Assembly (NCBI GenBank): GCA_020636315.1
Contig: JACJYA010000009.1
Coordinates: forward strand, 62,001-126,000
DNA: 64,000 bases
Direction: 5' to 3'
Source: Lewinellaceae bacterium
Lineage (GTDB): Bacteria > Bacteroidota > Bacteroidia > Chitinophagales > Saprospiraceae
The first letter of the stretch is position 1, and each line of letters begins with the position of its first letter. This document shows positions 48,821 to 58,550 of this stretch, piece by piece. Below the pieces are notes generated by a model that saw only the letters and a list, made by a program, of their open reading frames with translations, was not told the DNA's origin and made no database searches. The position numbers were made by a program, and so were the translations under genes.

Positions 48821-51655
48821 TTACTTTTTATTGCGCGTTTCACTCGGCGTCTCCCCAAATTCCGAAGTATAGGCCTTAGTAAAATAGGAAGGATCTCTAA
48901 ACCCTGTTTTAGCGGCAATATCGCCAACCTTTTCATCCGTTTGAAGGAGTAGCTGGCGCGCCTCCCGCAACCGGTAAAGGCGTAGGTAATCAGAAGGGGA
49001 CATATCTTTCAGAGCTTTTATCTTGCGGTAAAGCTGAGGCCGGCTCATCAGCATGGCCCGGCACAAATGTGGATAGACCCGGAAGTCTTCATTGTCCAGG
49101 TTCTCCTGCAGCACCCCTTCCAGTTTTTGCAGAAACTGCAGTTCGGGGTTGTTTCTGATCTCAGTGTCCGGCACACTTCCCAGGCTTACATTCTGGTACT
49201 TTTCTTTGAGCTTTTGCCGTATTTCGATCAGCATTTGCAGGCGAATGAACAGTTCTTCCCGGTCAAAGGGCTTGGCCAGGTAGGCGTCGGCGCCGGTTTG
49301 CAGGCCTTCTTTCTTACTGGCCATATCGCTTTTGGCCGTTAAGAGAATGATCGGTATGTGGCTGGTGTGTTCATCTTGTTTCAGCTCATGGCACACCTCA
49401 AAACCATCTTTTTCCGGCATCATCACGTCGCTGATGATGATATCGGGCACGGTTTCAATGGCCAGTTCGACTCCCTCCGCGCCATTCTGGGCCACCAGCA
49501 AACGATACTCCTCCTGCAGTAAGCTTTGCAGATAGTAAACCACATCCTGGTTGTCTTCAATGATGAGCAACAACGGCGACGAACCCCTTGCAGAAACCGG
49601 CGGCGTTATATCGGCGGCAGTGGCCTCATCCCTGGGTTCGGTTTCCAGGGTTTCTTCTTTCCATTCCTCCAGCGGCCCCTGATTGCGGATCGGTAAAGAA
49701 ACAATAAACTCCGACCCTTTTTTCAATTGGCTTTTCACCTCGATATCCCCCTCCATCAACTTCACCAATTCCTTCACCAGGGCCAGGCCGATGCCCGTTC
49801 CTTCTCCTTTACGGATGCTGGAATCGTCGGCCTGCCGGAAGCGGCCGAATATTCCCGGCAGATCTTCCCGGCTGATGCCTATGCCACTATCCCTGACGGA
49901 TAGCCTTAACTTTTGATCCGCTTTTTGGACGGCCACCTGTACTTCCCCATATTCCGGAGTAAACTTGATCGCATTGGCAATGAGGTTACTCAAGATCTGA
50001 CGAACCTTTTCGCGGTCGTAATCCATCACGATCCTTTCTTCCGGACTGAAAAAAGAAAGGCTGATCTTTTTGGAAAGCGCCAGGGAATGGAAGGAATCGG
50101 TAACATAATGCAGAAAAGGCAGTATATCGCTTTGCTGGATCTCCAGGCTGGCCTTGCCAGATTCGATCCTGGACATTTCCAGCATTTGATTGATCAGCCT
50201 CAGGAGATTTTTGCCGTTGCGGCGAATGAGGCTTTTTTCTTTCTCATAACCCTTAATTTGATCGGCCAGTCCCAGGATGACTGTTAGGGGGGTACGAAAT
50301 TCGTGGGTCAGATTGGTGTACAAGCGGGATTTAAGCTCGTCAAGTTCTCGCAACTGATTGGCTTCGGCTACCGCCAGGCGGCGATTGAGCAAATTGGCAT
50401 TATGCTCCATTTCCAATTCCCGGTGCCGTTCGCTGACCGCTAGGGAAGCCGATGTCAATAGGGCCAACAGGGTAAAAAAAGAGAATACCAGAGCTGGCAT
50501 TGGACGATCTTCTCCAAAGATAAAACCCTGGAATATGGTATTAAAACTCATAATGGACAGCCCCAGGAAGATCCAGAATCCAGCCTTGGAGCCTTGTCGC
50601 CAGCGCAACCAACCCGCAATGGCGATAGCCGATATCGTCATTAAAAATAACAAATTTCGATAGGGCTGATTAATATCAAAAAACGGAAGCGACCAGGCAC
50701 TGCCTAAGATCATTTGAATAACAGGGTCCAGCAGTATTAGGAAAATTAAAAGGAGGAAGGCCCGGTTCATCCTTGGCAGGAATTCAGGAAGATCCAAAAG
50801 CCCTCGGGCCGCCAATAAAGTGAATGAATGAAAAATAAGGAACTCAATCCCGCTCCACGGCCCTGATGCAGCCAGGCCTCTTTCCCATAACCACTCCTCG
50901 AAGTAGTGAAAAACACCTATATCAAGCTGGCTATGGGTGATTGGAGTAATAGCCAGAATGACAAAATACAAATAGTAAATTCGATTGCGCTCCAACCTGA
51001 AGTACAGCAATAAATGATAAAACAGAACCGTAAGCGCTATGACCCGGATCGTAGTGGCCAGGATTGTTTTCCATTGGTTGGACTGGAGCTTATGCCTTAA
51101 AGGAAACAGCGCAAAAGAAAAATGGCCCGCTACTTTTGGGCTACGTGGTTGAACCCCTTGAAATAGAAATTTTTTCTGCTCTCCGGAATCAATAGTTATC
51201 CGCACATCAAACCTGCTTAACCGAAAATGGTTGCTATCTGGTTCTACATCGTAGCCCACCGTGTCGAATAAGCGTAAGGTGTCTCCTTCAATTTGGTAAA
51301 CATGCAAGCTCGAATAATGCTTGGGGTATTCCAGTATATATTCTTGAAAAGGCTTCTGGTTACCAATGAGATCTAAACGGAACCAGTGCGTCCCCTGTGG
51401 AAGAAGCTCCGGAGTAGTGTCCATCCTTTGAAACAGGGATTGAACATCGGGTTGAAGTATGTTGTGTGGATCGTAGGTATTTTCTGGGCCGTTCAAGTAA
51501 AATACCGATGAGGACAGGCCTATTTTTTCTTCCTCGCCAAGAAAAGAGTATGTCTTACTGTCGGGAAAATCATCCGGAATTTGAACGGGCTCTACCTGCC
51601 CGTTCAAAGTGGAAATAACACTCAACCAGAATACGAGAGGGAAGGTTTTCTTCAT
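48821..51655 (-). CDS. hybrid sensor kinase: 7TMR-DISM, HisKA/HATPase, receiver and AraC-type HTH
   Basis: I start at the ATG at 51655 (MKKTFPLVFWLSVISTLNGQ, signal peptide; 944 residues). An upstream ATG at 51673 adds six. The periplasmic 7TMR-DISMED2-like domain spans about 25-165 (TPELLPQGTHWFRLDLIGN, YILEYPKHYSSLHVYQ). A 7TM DISM region covers about 185-400. The kinase has H451 in LTHEFRTPLTVILG and HATPase motifs NLIANAIKFTPEYG and GTGIGLALVKEL. The receiver has D743 in IIISDVMMPEKDGF. The C-terminal AraC-type HTH includes DIAAKTGFRDPSYFTKAY. It is a one-protein signalling pathway from an extracytoplasmic signal to DNA binding. The target is unknown; the neighbouring secreted esterase gene is a candidate. 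Confidence 0.93.
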   Translation of the reverse strand: MKKTFPLVFWLSVISTLNGQVEPVQIPDDFPDSKTYSFLGEEEKIGLSSSVFYLNGPENTYDPHNILQPDVQSLFQRMDTTPELLPQGTHWFRLDLIGNQKPFQEYILEYPKHYSSLHVYQIEGDTLRLFDTVGYDVEPDSNHFRLSRFDVRITIDSGEQKKFLFQGVQPRSPKVAGHFSFALFPLRHKLQSNQWKTILATTIRVIALTVLFYHLLLYFRLERNRIYYLYFVILAITPITHSQLDIGVFHYFEEWLWERGLAASGPWSGIEFLIFHSFTLLAARGLLDLPEFLPRMNRAFLLLIFLILLDPVIQMILGSAWSLPFFDINQPYRNLLFLMTISAIAIAGWLRWRQGSKAGFWIFLGLSIMSFNTIFQGFIFGEDRPMPALVFSFFTLLALLTSASLAVSERHRELEMEHNANLLNRRLAVAEANQLRELDELKSRLYTNLTHEFRTPLTVILGLADQIKGYEKEKSLIRRNGKNLLRLINQMLEMSRIESGKASLEIQQSDILPFLHYVTDSFHSLALSKKISLSFFSPEERIVMDYDREKVRQILSNLIANAIKFTPEYGEVQVAVQKADQKLRLSVRDSGIGISREDLPGIFGRFRQADDSSIRKGEGTGIGLALVKELVKLMEGDIEVKSQLKKGSEFIVSLPIRNQGPLEEWKEETLETEPRDEATAADITPPVSARGSSPLLLIIEDNQDVVYYLQSLLQEEYRLLVAQNGAEGVELAIETVPDIIISDVMMPEKDGFEVCHELKQDEHTSHIPIILLTAKSDMASKKEGLQTGADAYLAKPFDREELFIRLQMLIEIRQKLKEKYQNVSLGSVPDTEIRNNPELQFLQKLEGVLQENLDNEDFRVYPHLCRAMLMSRPQLYRKIKALKDMSPSDYLRLYRLREARQLLLQTDEKVGDIAAKTGFRDPSYFTKAYTSEFGETPSETRNKK

Positions 51656-51802
51656 ATTCGTAAAAATAAACATTCCCTCTGAATCGACGAATCACGAAAC
51701 CAATGCCAGGTGCTAAACCAGTCTGCCTTTTATCGCGCCCTACCTTCCCTTTGGCCATCCACCAATAAAATGCGTACATTTAGCCTCTAAACCCTTACCC
51801 CC

Positions 51803-53899
51803 ATGCCCACCCACTACCGAGCCTGTAACCTCTGCGAAGCCATCTGCGGCCTTGTCATCGAACACGAGGACGGCAAAGTCCTCTCCATCCGGGGCGATGA
51901 GCAGGACCCCCTCAGCCGGGGGCACATCTGCCCCAAGGCGGTGGCCCTGCAGGACATCTACGAAGATCCGGACCGCCTGAAATACCCCGTGCGGCGCACC
52001 CTCGCCGGCTGGGAGCGCATAAGTTGGGAGGAAGCCTTTGATGAAGTGGCAGCCAACCTGAGGAAAGTACAGAAGAAGCATGGCCGGGATGCTGTTGGCG
52101 TCTATCTCGGCAACCCCAATGTGCACAACCTGGGCAGCATGCTCTTCTCCGGGCCGTTTTTAAAAGCATTAGGTACAAAAAACCGCTTCAGCGCCACCTC
52201 TGCTGACCAGTTGCCCCATCACGTAGCGGCGCTGTCCATGTTCGGCCACGGCTTTCTGCTGCCGGTCCCCGATGTCAGCCGCACCCACTTCATGCTCATC
52301 ATCGGGGCCAATCCGCTGGTATCCAATGGCAGCCTGATGACGGCCCCGGGCTTTGCCCGCCACATGAAGGGCATTCAGGAGCGGGGAGGCAAAGTGGTGG
52401 TGGTGGACCCGCGGCGGACGGAAACGGCTCAAAAGGCGGACGCCCATTTTTTCATCTGCCCCGGGCGCGACGCCCTGCTGCTGCTGGCGATGATCCATAC
52501 CATTTTTGAAGAAGAGACGGTGGCGCCCGGGCGGCTGAAGGATTTCATGACCGGAATAAATGAGATCGAAGAAATAGTTTCCGGCTTCAGTCCGGAGGCC
52601 GTTGCCGTGCATTCCGGAATAAAAGCCTCTGACATTCGCCGGCTGGCGCGCGATTTCGCCCTGGCGCCCTCGGCGGTTTGCTACGGGCGCATGGGCGCCT
52701 CCACCCAGGCCTACGGCGGCCTCTGCCAGTGGCTGATCATAGTCCTCAACACCCTCACCGGCAACCTGGACCGGGAGGGCGGAGCGATGTTCACCCAACC
52801 CGCTTTTGACCATGTCGCCTTCACCGGCAGCAAAGGCAAAACCGGCATCTTCGGGCGCCGCCGCAGCCGGGTGAGCGGGCTGCCTGAGTACAGCGGCGAA
52901 TTTCCCGTCGCCGCCCTGGCCGAGGAGATCCTCACCCCCGGCGAAGGGCAGATCCGCGCCATGGTGACGGTAGCCGGCAACCCCGTCCTCTCCACCCCCA
53001 ATGGCAACCAACTGGACGAGGCGCTTGCCAGCCTTGATTTTATGGTGGCTATCGACATCTACATCAACGAGACCACCCGCCGCGCCAATATCATCCTGCC
53101 TCCCACCACCGGCCTGGAAACGGAGCATTACGACATCATTTTCCATCTCCTCGCCGTCCACAATACCGCCAAATACTCCCCGCCCCTCTTTGAAAAAGAA
53201 CCGGAACAGCGCCACGACTGGCAGATCTTCCAGGCCCTGGCGGAAAGGCTGGCCGGCCAGCCTGGCAACGGTATGCCACCCGCGCAGATGCTCGACTACG
53301 CTCTTCGCGCAGGCCCGCATAAGCTTTCCCTGAAGCAACTGGCCGAAGCTACCCACGGCATTGACCTGGGCCCCCTTCAGCCCTGCCTTCCGGGCCGCCT
53401 GTTCACTCCCGACAAAAAAATCGCCCTGGCGCCGAATATCTTCGTACAGGACATCGGCCGCCTGAAAGCGGATATGGAAGCCTGGGACAATAATTCTGCG
53501 AATGGCTTCCCCTTAGAATTGATCGGCCGCCGCCAACTGCGCTCCAACAACTCCTGGATGCACAACAGCCGCCGGCTGGTGAAAGGGCCGGAGCGCTGCA
53601 CTCTGCTCCTCCATCCCCAAGATGCCCAAAAAGCCGGCGTTGAGGATGGGCAGGAGGTGCTGGTTGTTTCCACAACCGGGGCAATACGCATAAAAGCGGA
53701 GATCAGCGATGAGATAATGCCGGGTGTAGTCAGTATCCCCCACGGCTGGGGCCACGGGCTGGATGGGGTACAAATGGAAGTTGCCCGGGCCCACCCTGGC
53801 GCCAGCATCAATGAATTGACGGACCATAAAAGGATAGATGGATTGACCGGCAATGCGGCTTTCAGTGGGGTGCCGGTGCGGATAGAACGCGTCGGCTAG
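51803..53899 (+). CDS. molybdopterin-dependent oxidoreductase, [4Fe-4S] and Mo-bis-MGD type
   Basis: The 698-residue protein belongs to the DMSO-reductase superfamily. The N-terminal [4Fe-4S] ligands are C8, C11, C15 and C43 (RACNLCEAICG ... GHICPK). MGD-binding stretches include GANPLVSNGS, KVVVVDPRRTETAQKAD and NPVLSTPNG, and the C-terminal cofactor-binding domain runs from about residue 570. There is no Tat signal, so it is probably cytoplasmic. No iron-sulfur or membrane subunit is adjacent, so it is an orphan catalytic subunit with unknown substrate. Its stop codon (53897-53899) lies inside the left arm of the second REP element. Confidence 0.92.
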   Translation: MPTHYRACNLCEAICGLVIEHEDGKVLSIRGDEQDPLSRGHICPKAVALQDIYEDPDRLKYPVRRTLAGWERISWEEAFDEVAANLRKVQKKHGRDAVGVYLGNPNVHNLGSMLFSGPFLKALGTKNRFSATSADQLPHHVAALSMFGHGFLLPVPDVSRTHFMLIIGANPLVSNGSLMTAPGFARHMKGIQERGGKVVVVDPRRTETAQKADAHFFICPGRDALLLLAMIHTIFEEETVAPGRLKDFMTGINEIEEIVSGFSPEAVAVHSGIKASDIRRLARDFALAPSAVCYGRMGASTQAYGGLCQWLIIVLNTLTGNLDREGGAMFTQPAFDHVAFTGSKGKTGIFGRRRSRVSGLPEYSGEFPVAALAEEILTPGEGQIRAMVTVAGNPVLSTPNGNQLDEALASLDFMVAIDIYINETTRRANIILPPTTGLETEHYDIIFHLLAVHNTAKYSPPLFEKEPEQRHDWQIFQALAERLAGQPGNGMPPAQMLDYALRAGPHKLSLKQLAEATHGIDLGPLQPCLPGRLFTPDKKIALAPNIFVQDIGRLKADMEAWDNNSANGFPLELIGRRQLRSNNSWMHNSRRLVKGPERCTLLLHPQDAQKAGVEDGQEVLVVSTTGAIRIKAEISDEIMPGVVSIPHGWGHGLDGVQMEVARAHPGASINELTDHKRIDGLTGNAAFSGVPVRIERVG

Positions 53900-53951
53900 T
53901 GGCCAGGCGACTTGTTTCACCTTAGGCTACCTAGTTCGCCTGGCCACTAGC
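53894..53951. repeat. REP-type palindromic element (copy 2, inverted relative to copy 1)
   Basis: The left arm GGCTAGTGGCCAGGCGACTT (53894-53913) and right arm AGTTCGCCTGGCCACTAGC (53933-53951) are the exact complements of the right and left arms of the 8359-8399 element. This copy lies in the opposite orientation. The loop is 19 nt here against 2 nt in copy 1. The left arm contains the TAG stop of the molybdopterin oxidoreductase gene. Confidence 0.8.
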
Positions 53952-54079
53952 GACACCGCTAAAGTTACGGCTTTTTTCATTCAAAAACCAGGACAGAACC
54001 TCGCTCTTTGTCCGCAGCAAAATGGAAGAAAAAAACACATACTTTTAATTTAATGCGCTGAAAATAAGCTTTTTATACC

Positions 54080-55774
54080 TCACTCTACCCGCAAACTCCT
54101 CAACCGGTTCAGCGCCGCCGCCAGCTCCAGCTTCCGGAATATAGCATGATGCCCCTCCTTCCGGCGGCTCAGCACATCGAGAGCGCCGGACTCAATATCG
54201 GCCATCACTCTGTCCAGCACTTCAGCCAGGGGCCGCCCGTCCATGTACTGGCGGGCGTAGAGCAATGCATCGCCGATGGCGTTGAGCTGGCTGTTGTCCA
54301 CCAACTGTTCTACGGCGGAAAGATCGATCTCAGAGGCGCCGAATTGCAGGCTGCGGGTTGCAAAGGCCCGTATTTTCTCGCGCCTTCCTTTAAAGGCGTC
54401 TATACTTTGCCCAATGGGTATCCTGCGAGGTAAAGGGCCGAAGCTTTCCCCTCCTTCCTCCTGCCGCCCCTGAGGATGGGCAAGAGCGATCTCCCGGGCC
54501 CTTTCGGTCAGGTCCTGCGGTTGGTACTCCACCATGCAGAGCACCTTATCGGCAATGTCGAAATACAGGCCGGAACCTCCAACTACTACGATAGAAGAAA
54601 CCCCCAACTCTTCAAATAACTGCCGGGCCTTATCCACAAAAGGTGTGATCGGTTCGCGCTCCTTGGGCACCAGCTGCTGCATGCGCTGGTCGCGGATCAT
54701 GAAATTGGTGGCGGAGGTGTCTTCATCAATGAGCAGCGCCTGGGCGCCGGCCTCCAGGGCCTCCATCACATTGGCAGCCTGGGAGGTACTGCCGCTGGCG
54801 TTTTGTGTGGAGAACCGAAGCGTATCGGTGGATTGCGGCAGGTTGTTAATGAAAGGGCTGATGTTCACCTTTTCCACAAAGCGCCCATCCTCCGCCCGGA
54901 TCTTGGCCGCCTGCGGGTTGGTAACCACGAACTCCCTCCCGTCGCCGGGAATGTGGTTGTAAATGCCCAGCTCGATGGCTCGCAGCAGGGTTGACTTGCC
55001 GTGATACCCTCCCCCCGTGATCAGCGTAATGCCCCGGGGAATCCCCATACCTATCACCTTCCGATTGGGCAGTTGTATTTCCACCTCCAAATTTCCGGGA
55101 GAGTGAAAAGGCAACCCGCCTTCCAAAGGCCGCGGGTCGATGCCGCTGGCGCGGGGCAGCATAGCACCGTTGGCCACGAAAGCCACCAGGCCCAACTCTT
55201 CCAGATGGCTGCGCAGGGCATCCGCATCTTCATTGGCCAGCAGGTGCTCCCTCAATTTTTCTTCATCGAGCACCTCCGGAAACAGGCTGTGCCCGGCAAT
55301 GGCGGGGAGTTCATCCAGCAGGATCGCGGCTGCCTGCTGCCCGGCGATCCGACGCCCGAAAGCGGGCAGCCCTACCTGAAACCGCACCTCCACCTCTGCG
55401 CCATCCAGCACGACGGCAGTCCGCTCCAGGATCTCCTGCCCGGGCTCATCGATGAACACGGCTCCGCTTTTCCCGCTGCCCCGCTGCCCTTTGGCAAACC
55501 GGCGGATGCAACGGGCAAACTGCCGGGCCAGGAAATCGCGCAAGGCTACCTCCCGGCTTCGGTTCTGCCAGGCCCATTCCGGGAAGCGGTTTTCCACACG
55601 CAGGCGCAGGCGGCTGGGAGAGGCGAACGGGTCCCCCTGAACGTAATCGATATGGAGCCTGAACTGGCCGAAAACATATTGCCCCTGTATGTCTTTATAA
55701 GCCTTATAGCCCTTGCCGTCAATCCGGCGAAGCAGGTGGTTCAGGTCCTCTTTTGTTTTCATCATACTTGTCAA
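54080..55774 (-). CDS. ABC-class predicted ATPase (COG3044/ABC_ATPase family)
   Basis: The 564-residue protein matches the stand-alone ABC-type ATPase family that includes the trypanosome RNA-editing protein MRB1590. The P-loop is TLITGGGYHGKSTLLRAIELG (GGGYHGKS). A signature-like SGSTSQAANVMEAL precedes the Walker B motif ALLIDEDTSATNFMIRD. VVVGGSGLYFDIADKVLCM corresponds to the switch region. The N-terminal ~200 residues form the family-specific beta-rich domain (GQFRLHIDYVQGDPFASPSRLRLRV). It has no transmembrane segment, so it is not a transporter; nucleic-acid-related roles are likely but unproven. It diverges from the APH-family gene 69 bp away. Confidence 0.85.
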   Translation of the reverse strand: MTSMMKTKEDLNHLLRRIDGKGYKAYKDIQGQYVFGQFRLHIDYVQGDPFASPSRLRLRVENRFPEWAWQNRSREVALRDFLARQFARCIRRFAKGQRGSGKSGAVFIDEPGQEILERTAVVLDGAEVEVRFQVGLPAFGRRIAGQQAAAILLDELPAIAGHSLFPEVLDEEKLREHLLANEDADALRSHLEELGLVAFVANGAMLPRASGIDPRPLEGGLPFHSPGNLEVEIQLPNRKVIGMGIPRGITLITGGGYHGKSTLLRAIELGIYNHIPGDGREFVVTNPQAAKIRAEDGRFVEKVNISPFINNLPQSTDTLRFSTQNASGSTSQAANVMEALEAGAQALLIDEDTSATNFMIRDQRMQQLVPKEREPITPFVDKARQLFEELGVSSIVVVGGSGLYFDIADKVLCMVEYQPQDLTERAREIALAHPQGRQEEGGESFGPLPRRIPIGQSIDAFKGRREKIRAFATRSLQFGASEIDLSAVEQLVDNSQLNAIGDALLYARQYMDGRPLAEVLDRVMADIESGALDVLSRRKEGHHAIFRKLELAAALNRLRSLRVE

Positions 55775-55842
55775 GGTAGGGAATTCGGCTTGAATGTGAG
55801 ATCATTTGCCTATATTTCCCCCCTGACCAACAACCAAATGCC

Positions 55843-56919
55843 ATGCTGGACCAGGCAGCCGACATCAGGAAAGGGGAAGAACTGGATCAGGCAAAGCTGG
55901 AAGCCTACCTGCAGCAACAGAAGGCCGGCTTTTCTACCCTGAAGGCCATCAAACAATTCCCGGGAGGCTATTCCAACCTGACCTACCTGCTCGAAACCGA
56001 TCGGGGAGAGTACGTGCTCCGCCGGCCTCCCTTTGGCGCCAACATCAAAACGGCTCACGACATGAGCCGGGAATTTCGCGTTCTGTCTGCGCTGGAGGGG
56101 ATATACGACAAGATACCCCGCCCACTGTTATACTGCGGGGACGAAACGGTGATCGGCGCTCCTTTTTACATCATGGAAAGGGTGAAAGGCGTTATACTCC
56201 GGGGGGCGTTGTACAAAAAAATTGATCTCGGCCCCGGCCTGATGCGGGCCATTTCGGAAGCGGCAGTTGACAACCTGGCGGCCTTACACAGCATCGACAT
56301 AGAGGCGACGGGGCTGGCCAGCATGGGCAAACCGGAGGGTTACATAAGCCGACAGGTAGAAGGATGGACAAAGCGGTACTACAAGGCAGAAACCGATACC
56401 GTGCAAAGCATGAACGAACTGGCGGGTTGGATGGAAAAAAACCAGCCACGAGATAGCCGGGCAGGCCTCATTCACAATGATTACAAATACGACAACCTGG
56501 TGCTACAGGAAGGCCAACTGAGCCGCATCCTCGCCGTCCTCGACTGGGAAATGGCCACCGTCGGCGACCCGCTGATGGACCTGGGGACTTCCCTGGCGTA
56601 CTGGACGGAGCCGCCGGAGGCTCAGATGATGCCTCTGGCCGCCGGAAACCTCACCTGGCTGCCCGGAAACCTGTCGAGAGCGGAGGTGGTGGAACGCTAC
56701 ACCGCACAAAGCAGGCGCGAGGCCCGAAACATCCTTTTTTTCTATGTTTACGGGACATTTAAGATCGGAGTGATCGCTCAGCAGATCTATGCCCGCTACC
56801 GGAAAGGACATACGAAGGATGAACGTTTCGCCGGCCTTATCGAAGCCGTGCGCTTCTTCGGGTTGCTCGGGCAGAAGGCGCTGGAGAAGGATAAGATCAG
56901 CGGCTTGTTAACAAAATGA
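55843..56919 (+). CDS. APH/ACAD10-like phosphotransferase family protein
   Basis: The 358-residue kinase-like protein has a nucleotide-binding loop FPGGYSNLTYLLETDRGEYVLRRPP with the lysine replaced by Arg (VLRRPP, as in ACAD10-like proteins). The catalytic loop is LIHNDYKYDNLVL, and the metal-binding motif is VLDWEMATVGDPLMDLGTSLAYW. These identify the ACAD10/FadE36-type APH subgroup, which acts on 4-hydroxy-acyl-CoA in fatty acid catabolism in other bacteria and animals. No acyl-CoA dehydrogenase is next to it here, so that role is only suggested. Start: ATG at 55843. Confidence 0.88.
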   Translation: MLDQAADIRKGEELDQAKLEAYLQQQKAGFSTLKAIKQFPGGYSNLTYLLETDRGEYVLRRPPFGANIKTAHDMSREFRVLSALEGIYDKIPRPLLYCGDETVIGAPFYIMERVKGVILRGALYKKIDLGPGLMRAISEAAVDNLAALHSIDIEATGLASMGKPEGYISRQVEGWTKRYYKAETDTVQSMNELAGWMEKNQPRDSRAGLIHNDYKYDNLVLQEGQLSRILAVLDWEMATVGDPLMDLGTSLAYWTEPPEAQMMPLAAGNLTWLPGNLSRAEVVERYTAQSRREARNILFFYVYGTFKIGVIAQQIYARYRKGHTKDERFAGLIEAVRFFGLLGQKALEKDKISGLLTK

Positions 56920-57019
56920 TAATCTTCCGGATCTCTGTAATGTCCTGCGGCAATAAAAACGTTATCTTTTCATATTTTAAACAAAGCAATACCTGGCAAA
57001 CCCCTAAATCTGATCAGCC

Positions 57020-58408
57020 ATGTTCTCAAAAACCGTCAGCCCGTTACTGTTCCTGCTTTTTTTCTCCCTGGCAACCCAGGCTCAGGAAGACGACCGCCTT
57101 CGTTACATCGACCAGTTCAAAGAAATTGCGATCCGCGAGATGGAGCGCGCCGGCATTCCCGCCAGCATCAAACTGGCCCAGGCCATCCTGGAATCCAATT
57201 CCGGGAAGAGTGACCTGGCCCGCCGCGCCAACAACCACTTTGGCATTAAATGCGGCAACGACTGGAACGGCAAGACCTTCTACAAAAAAGACGATGACTA
57301 CAATGAAGAAGGCAAGCTGGTGGAATCCTGTTTCCGGTCATACAAAAACCCGGAGATGAGCTTCATCGCCCATTCGGAATTCCTGCGCGACCCCGCCAAA
57401 CAATATCGTTATGGCTTCCTCTTCCGGCTGGACCCCACCGACTACAAGGCATGGGCCGAAGGCCTGCGCCGCGCCGGCTATGCGACCAGCGCCAACTATT
57501 CCCTTAAACTCATCGATATCATCGAACGCTACCAGCTCAATTTCTACGACAGCCTCACTACGGCCGAGGTTATCGCCGGAGAAGACGTCATCAACGAGGG
57601 AGAAGATGCCGTTGTACGGCCAGGGTTGGAATTCGAGAACAACGATGTGCGCTATGTGCTGGCCAAAGCCGGGGAAACACCCAATGAATTGGCCATCCGC
57701 ACCGCCACCAGGCTGAGCAGCATCCTCGATTACAACGAAGGCCTTTCCAGCCGCAACCAACAACTCGCCGAAGGAACGGTTATTTACCTTCAGCCGAAGC
57801 GTAACAGCTTCCGGGGCAAGCGCAAATGGCATTATGTGAAAGAAGGCGAGACCATGTACGAGATATCCCAGATGTATGGCATTAAGCTGGACCGGCTTTA
57901 TAATCGCAATAAGCTGCCCGCCAATACCCAGCCGGCGGTGAACGAACGCATAAAGATCCGCGGATGCAAAGTGAGCAGCCGCCCGAAGATGAGAAGTGAG
58001 GTAACGCCAGTGGCGCCCGTAAACGAAGGGCCCATCATCGAAGTGCCCGACGAGAATGAAGATGGGGAGATCGACTTCGAAGGGGAGGTCGATCTGCCTG
58101 AAAAAGAACCCGGGGAAGTGAAGCAGCCTGCACCTCCCGTGAAGGAGCAACCTCCGGTTAAGGAGCCGCCGGTTACCCAACCGACACCAACTCCCACCCC
58201 CCCTGTAAAACCGGATGAGGGCTTTGGAGAAAAAGAACCGGTAACACCGGCCCCGGCGCCGCCGGCTGTCATTTATCATACCGTGCAGAAGGGAGACACC
58301 CTTTACAACATCTCCCGCCGCTACGATACCACGGTGGAGGGCATCAAAAGCCTCAACGGCCTGACGTCCAACCTCATCAGCCTCGGGCAGCGCCTGCGGG
58401 TGAAATGA
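57020..58408 (+). CDS. secreted glucosaminidase-domain protein with LysM repeats
   Basis: The 462-residue protein has a signal peptide (MFSKTVSPLLFLLFFSLATQAQ). A glucosaminidase domain (about 25-185) follows: YIDQFKEIAIREMERAGIPASIKLAQAILESNSGKSDLARRANNHFGIKCGNDW, with the catalytic Glu in ILESNSG. Then come two LysM-like modules near 205-260 and 270-325 (KWHYVKEGETMYEISQMYGIKLDRLYNRNKL). A Pro/Glu-rich linker (about 350-412) precedes a C-terminal LysM (YHTVQKGDTLYNISRRYDTTVEGIKSLNGLT). It likely hydrolyses peptidoglycan during growth or division. The linker is low-complexity (PPVKEPPVTQPTPTPTPP). Confidence 0.92.
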   Translation: MFSKTVSPLLFLLFFSLATQAQEDDRLRYIDQFKEIAIREMERAGIPASIKLAQAILESNSGKSDLARRANNHFGIKCGNDWNGKTFYKKDDDYNEEGKLVESCFRSYKNPEMSFIAHSEFLRDPAKQYRYGFLFRLDPTDYKAWAEGLRRAGYATSANYSLKLIDIIERYQLNFYDSLTTAEVIAGEDVINEGEDAVVRPGLEFENNDVRYVLAKAGETPNELAIRTATRLSSILDYNEGLSSRNQQLAEGTVIYLQPKRNSFRGKRKWHYVKEGETMYEISQMYGIKLDRLYNRNKLPANTQPAVNERIKIRGCKVSSRPKMRSEVTPVAPVNEGPIIEVPDENEDGEIDFEGEVDLPEKEPGEVKQPAPPVKEQPPVKEPPVTQPTPTPTPPVKPDEGFGEKEPVTPAPAPPAVIYHTVQKGDTLYNISRRYDTTVEGIKSLNGLTSNLISLGQRLRVK

Positions 58409-58421
58409 CAAAGCGGGGACA

Positions 58422-58470
58422 GGATCGGCAGAAAGAACATGATCTTCATGCCTGTTTTTCCGGCCGATCC
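58422..58470 (+). terminator. weak hairpin after the glucosaminidase gene
   Basis: GGATCGGC (58422-58429) and GCCGATCC (58463-58470) pair around a 33-nt loop that contains a TTTTT run. It starts 13 bp after the stop. It is a weak terminator candidate. Confidence 0.25.
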
Positions 58471-58550
58471 CGCCCGGCTCATGCTTTACCCTGCTGCTAG
58501 CCTAGTTTTTTGTCCAAAAAATGCCACCTTTGCAGGATGTTTCAGCACAA

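Noticed and set aside
52169..53356. 395-codon leftward open frame
   Set aside because: It is antisense to the molybdopterin oxidoreductase. GC-rich codons leave the reverse frame open, and no motif is visible.
57338..58411. 357-codon leftward open frame
   Set aside because: It is antisense to the LysM glucosaminidase gene; the translation is Phe/Gly/Arg-rich and matches no family.
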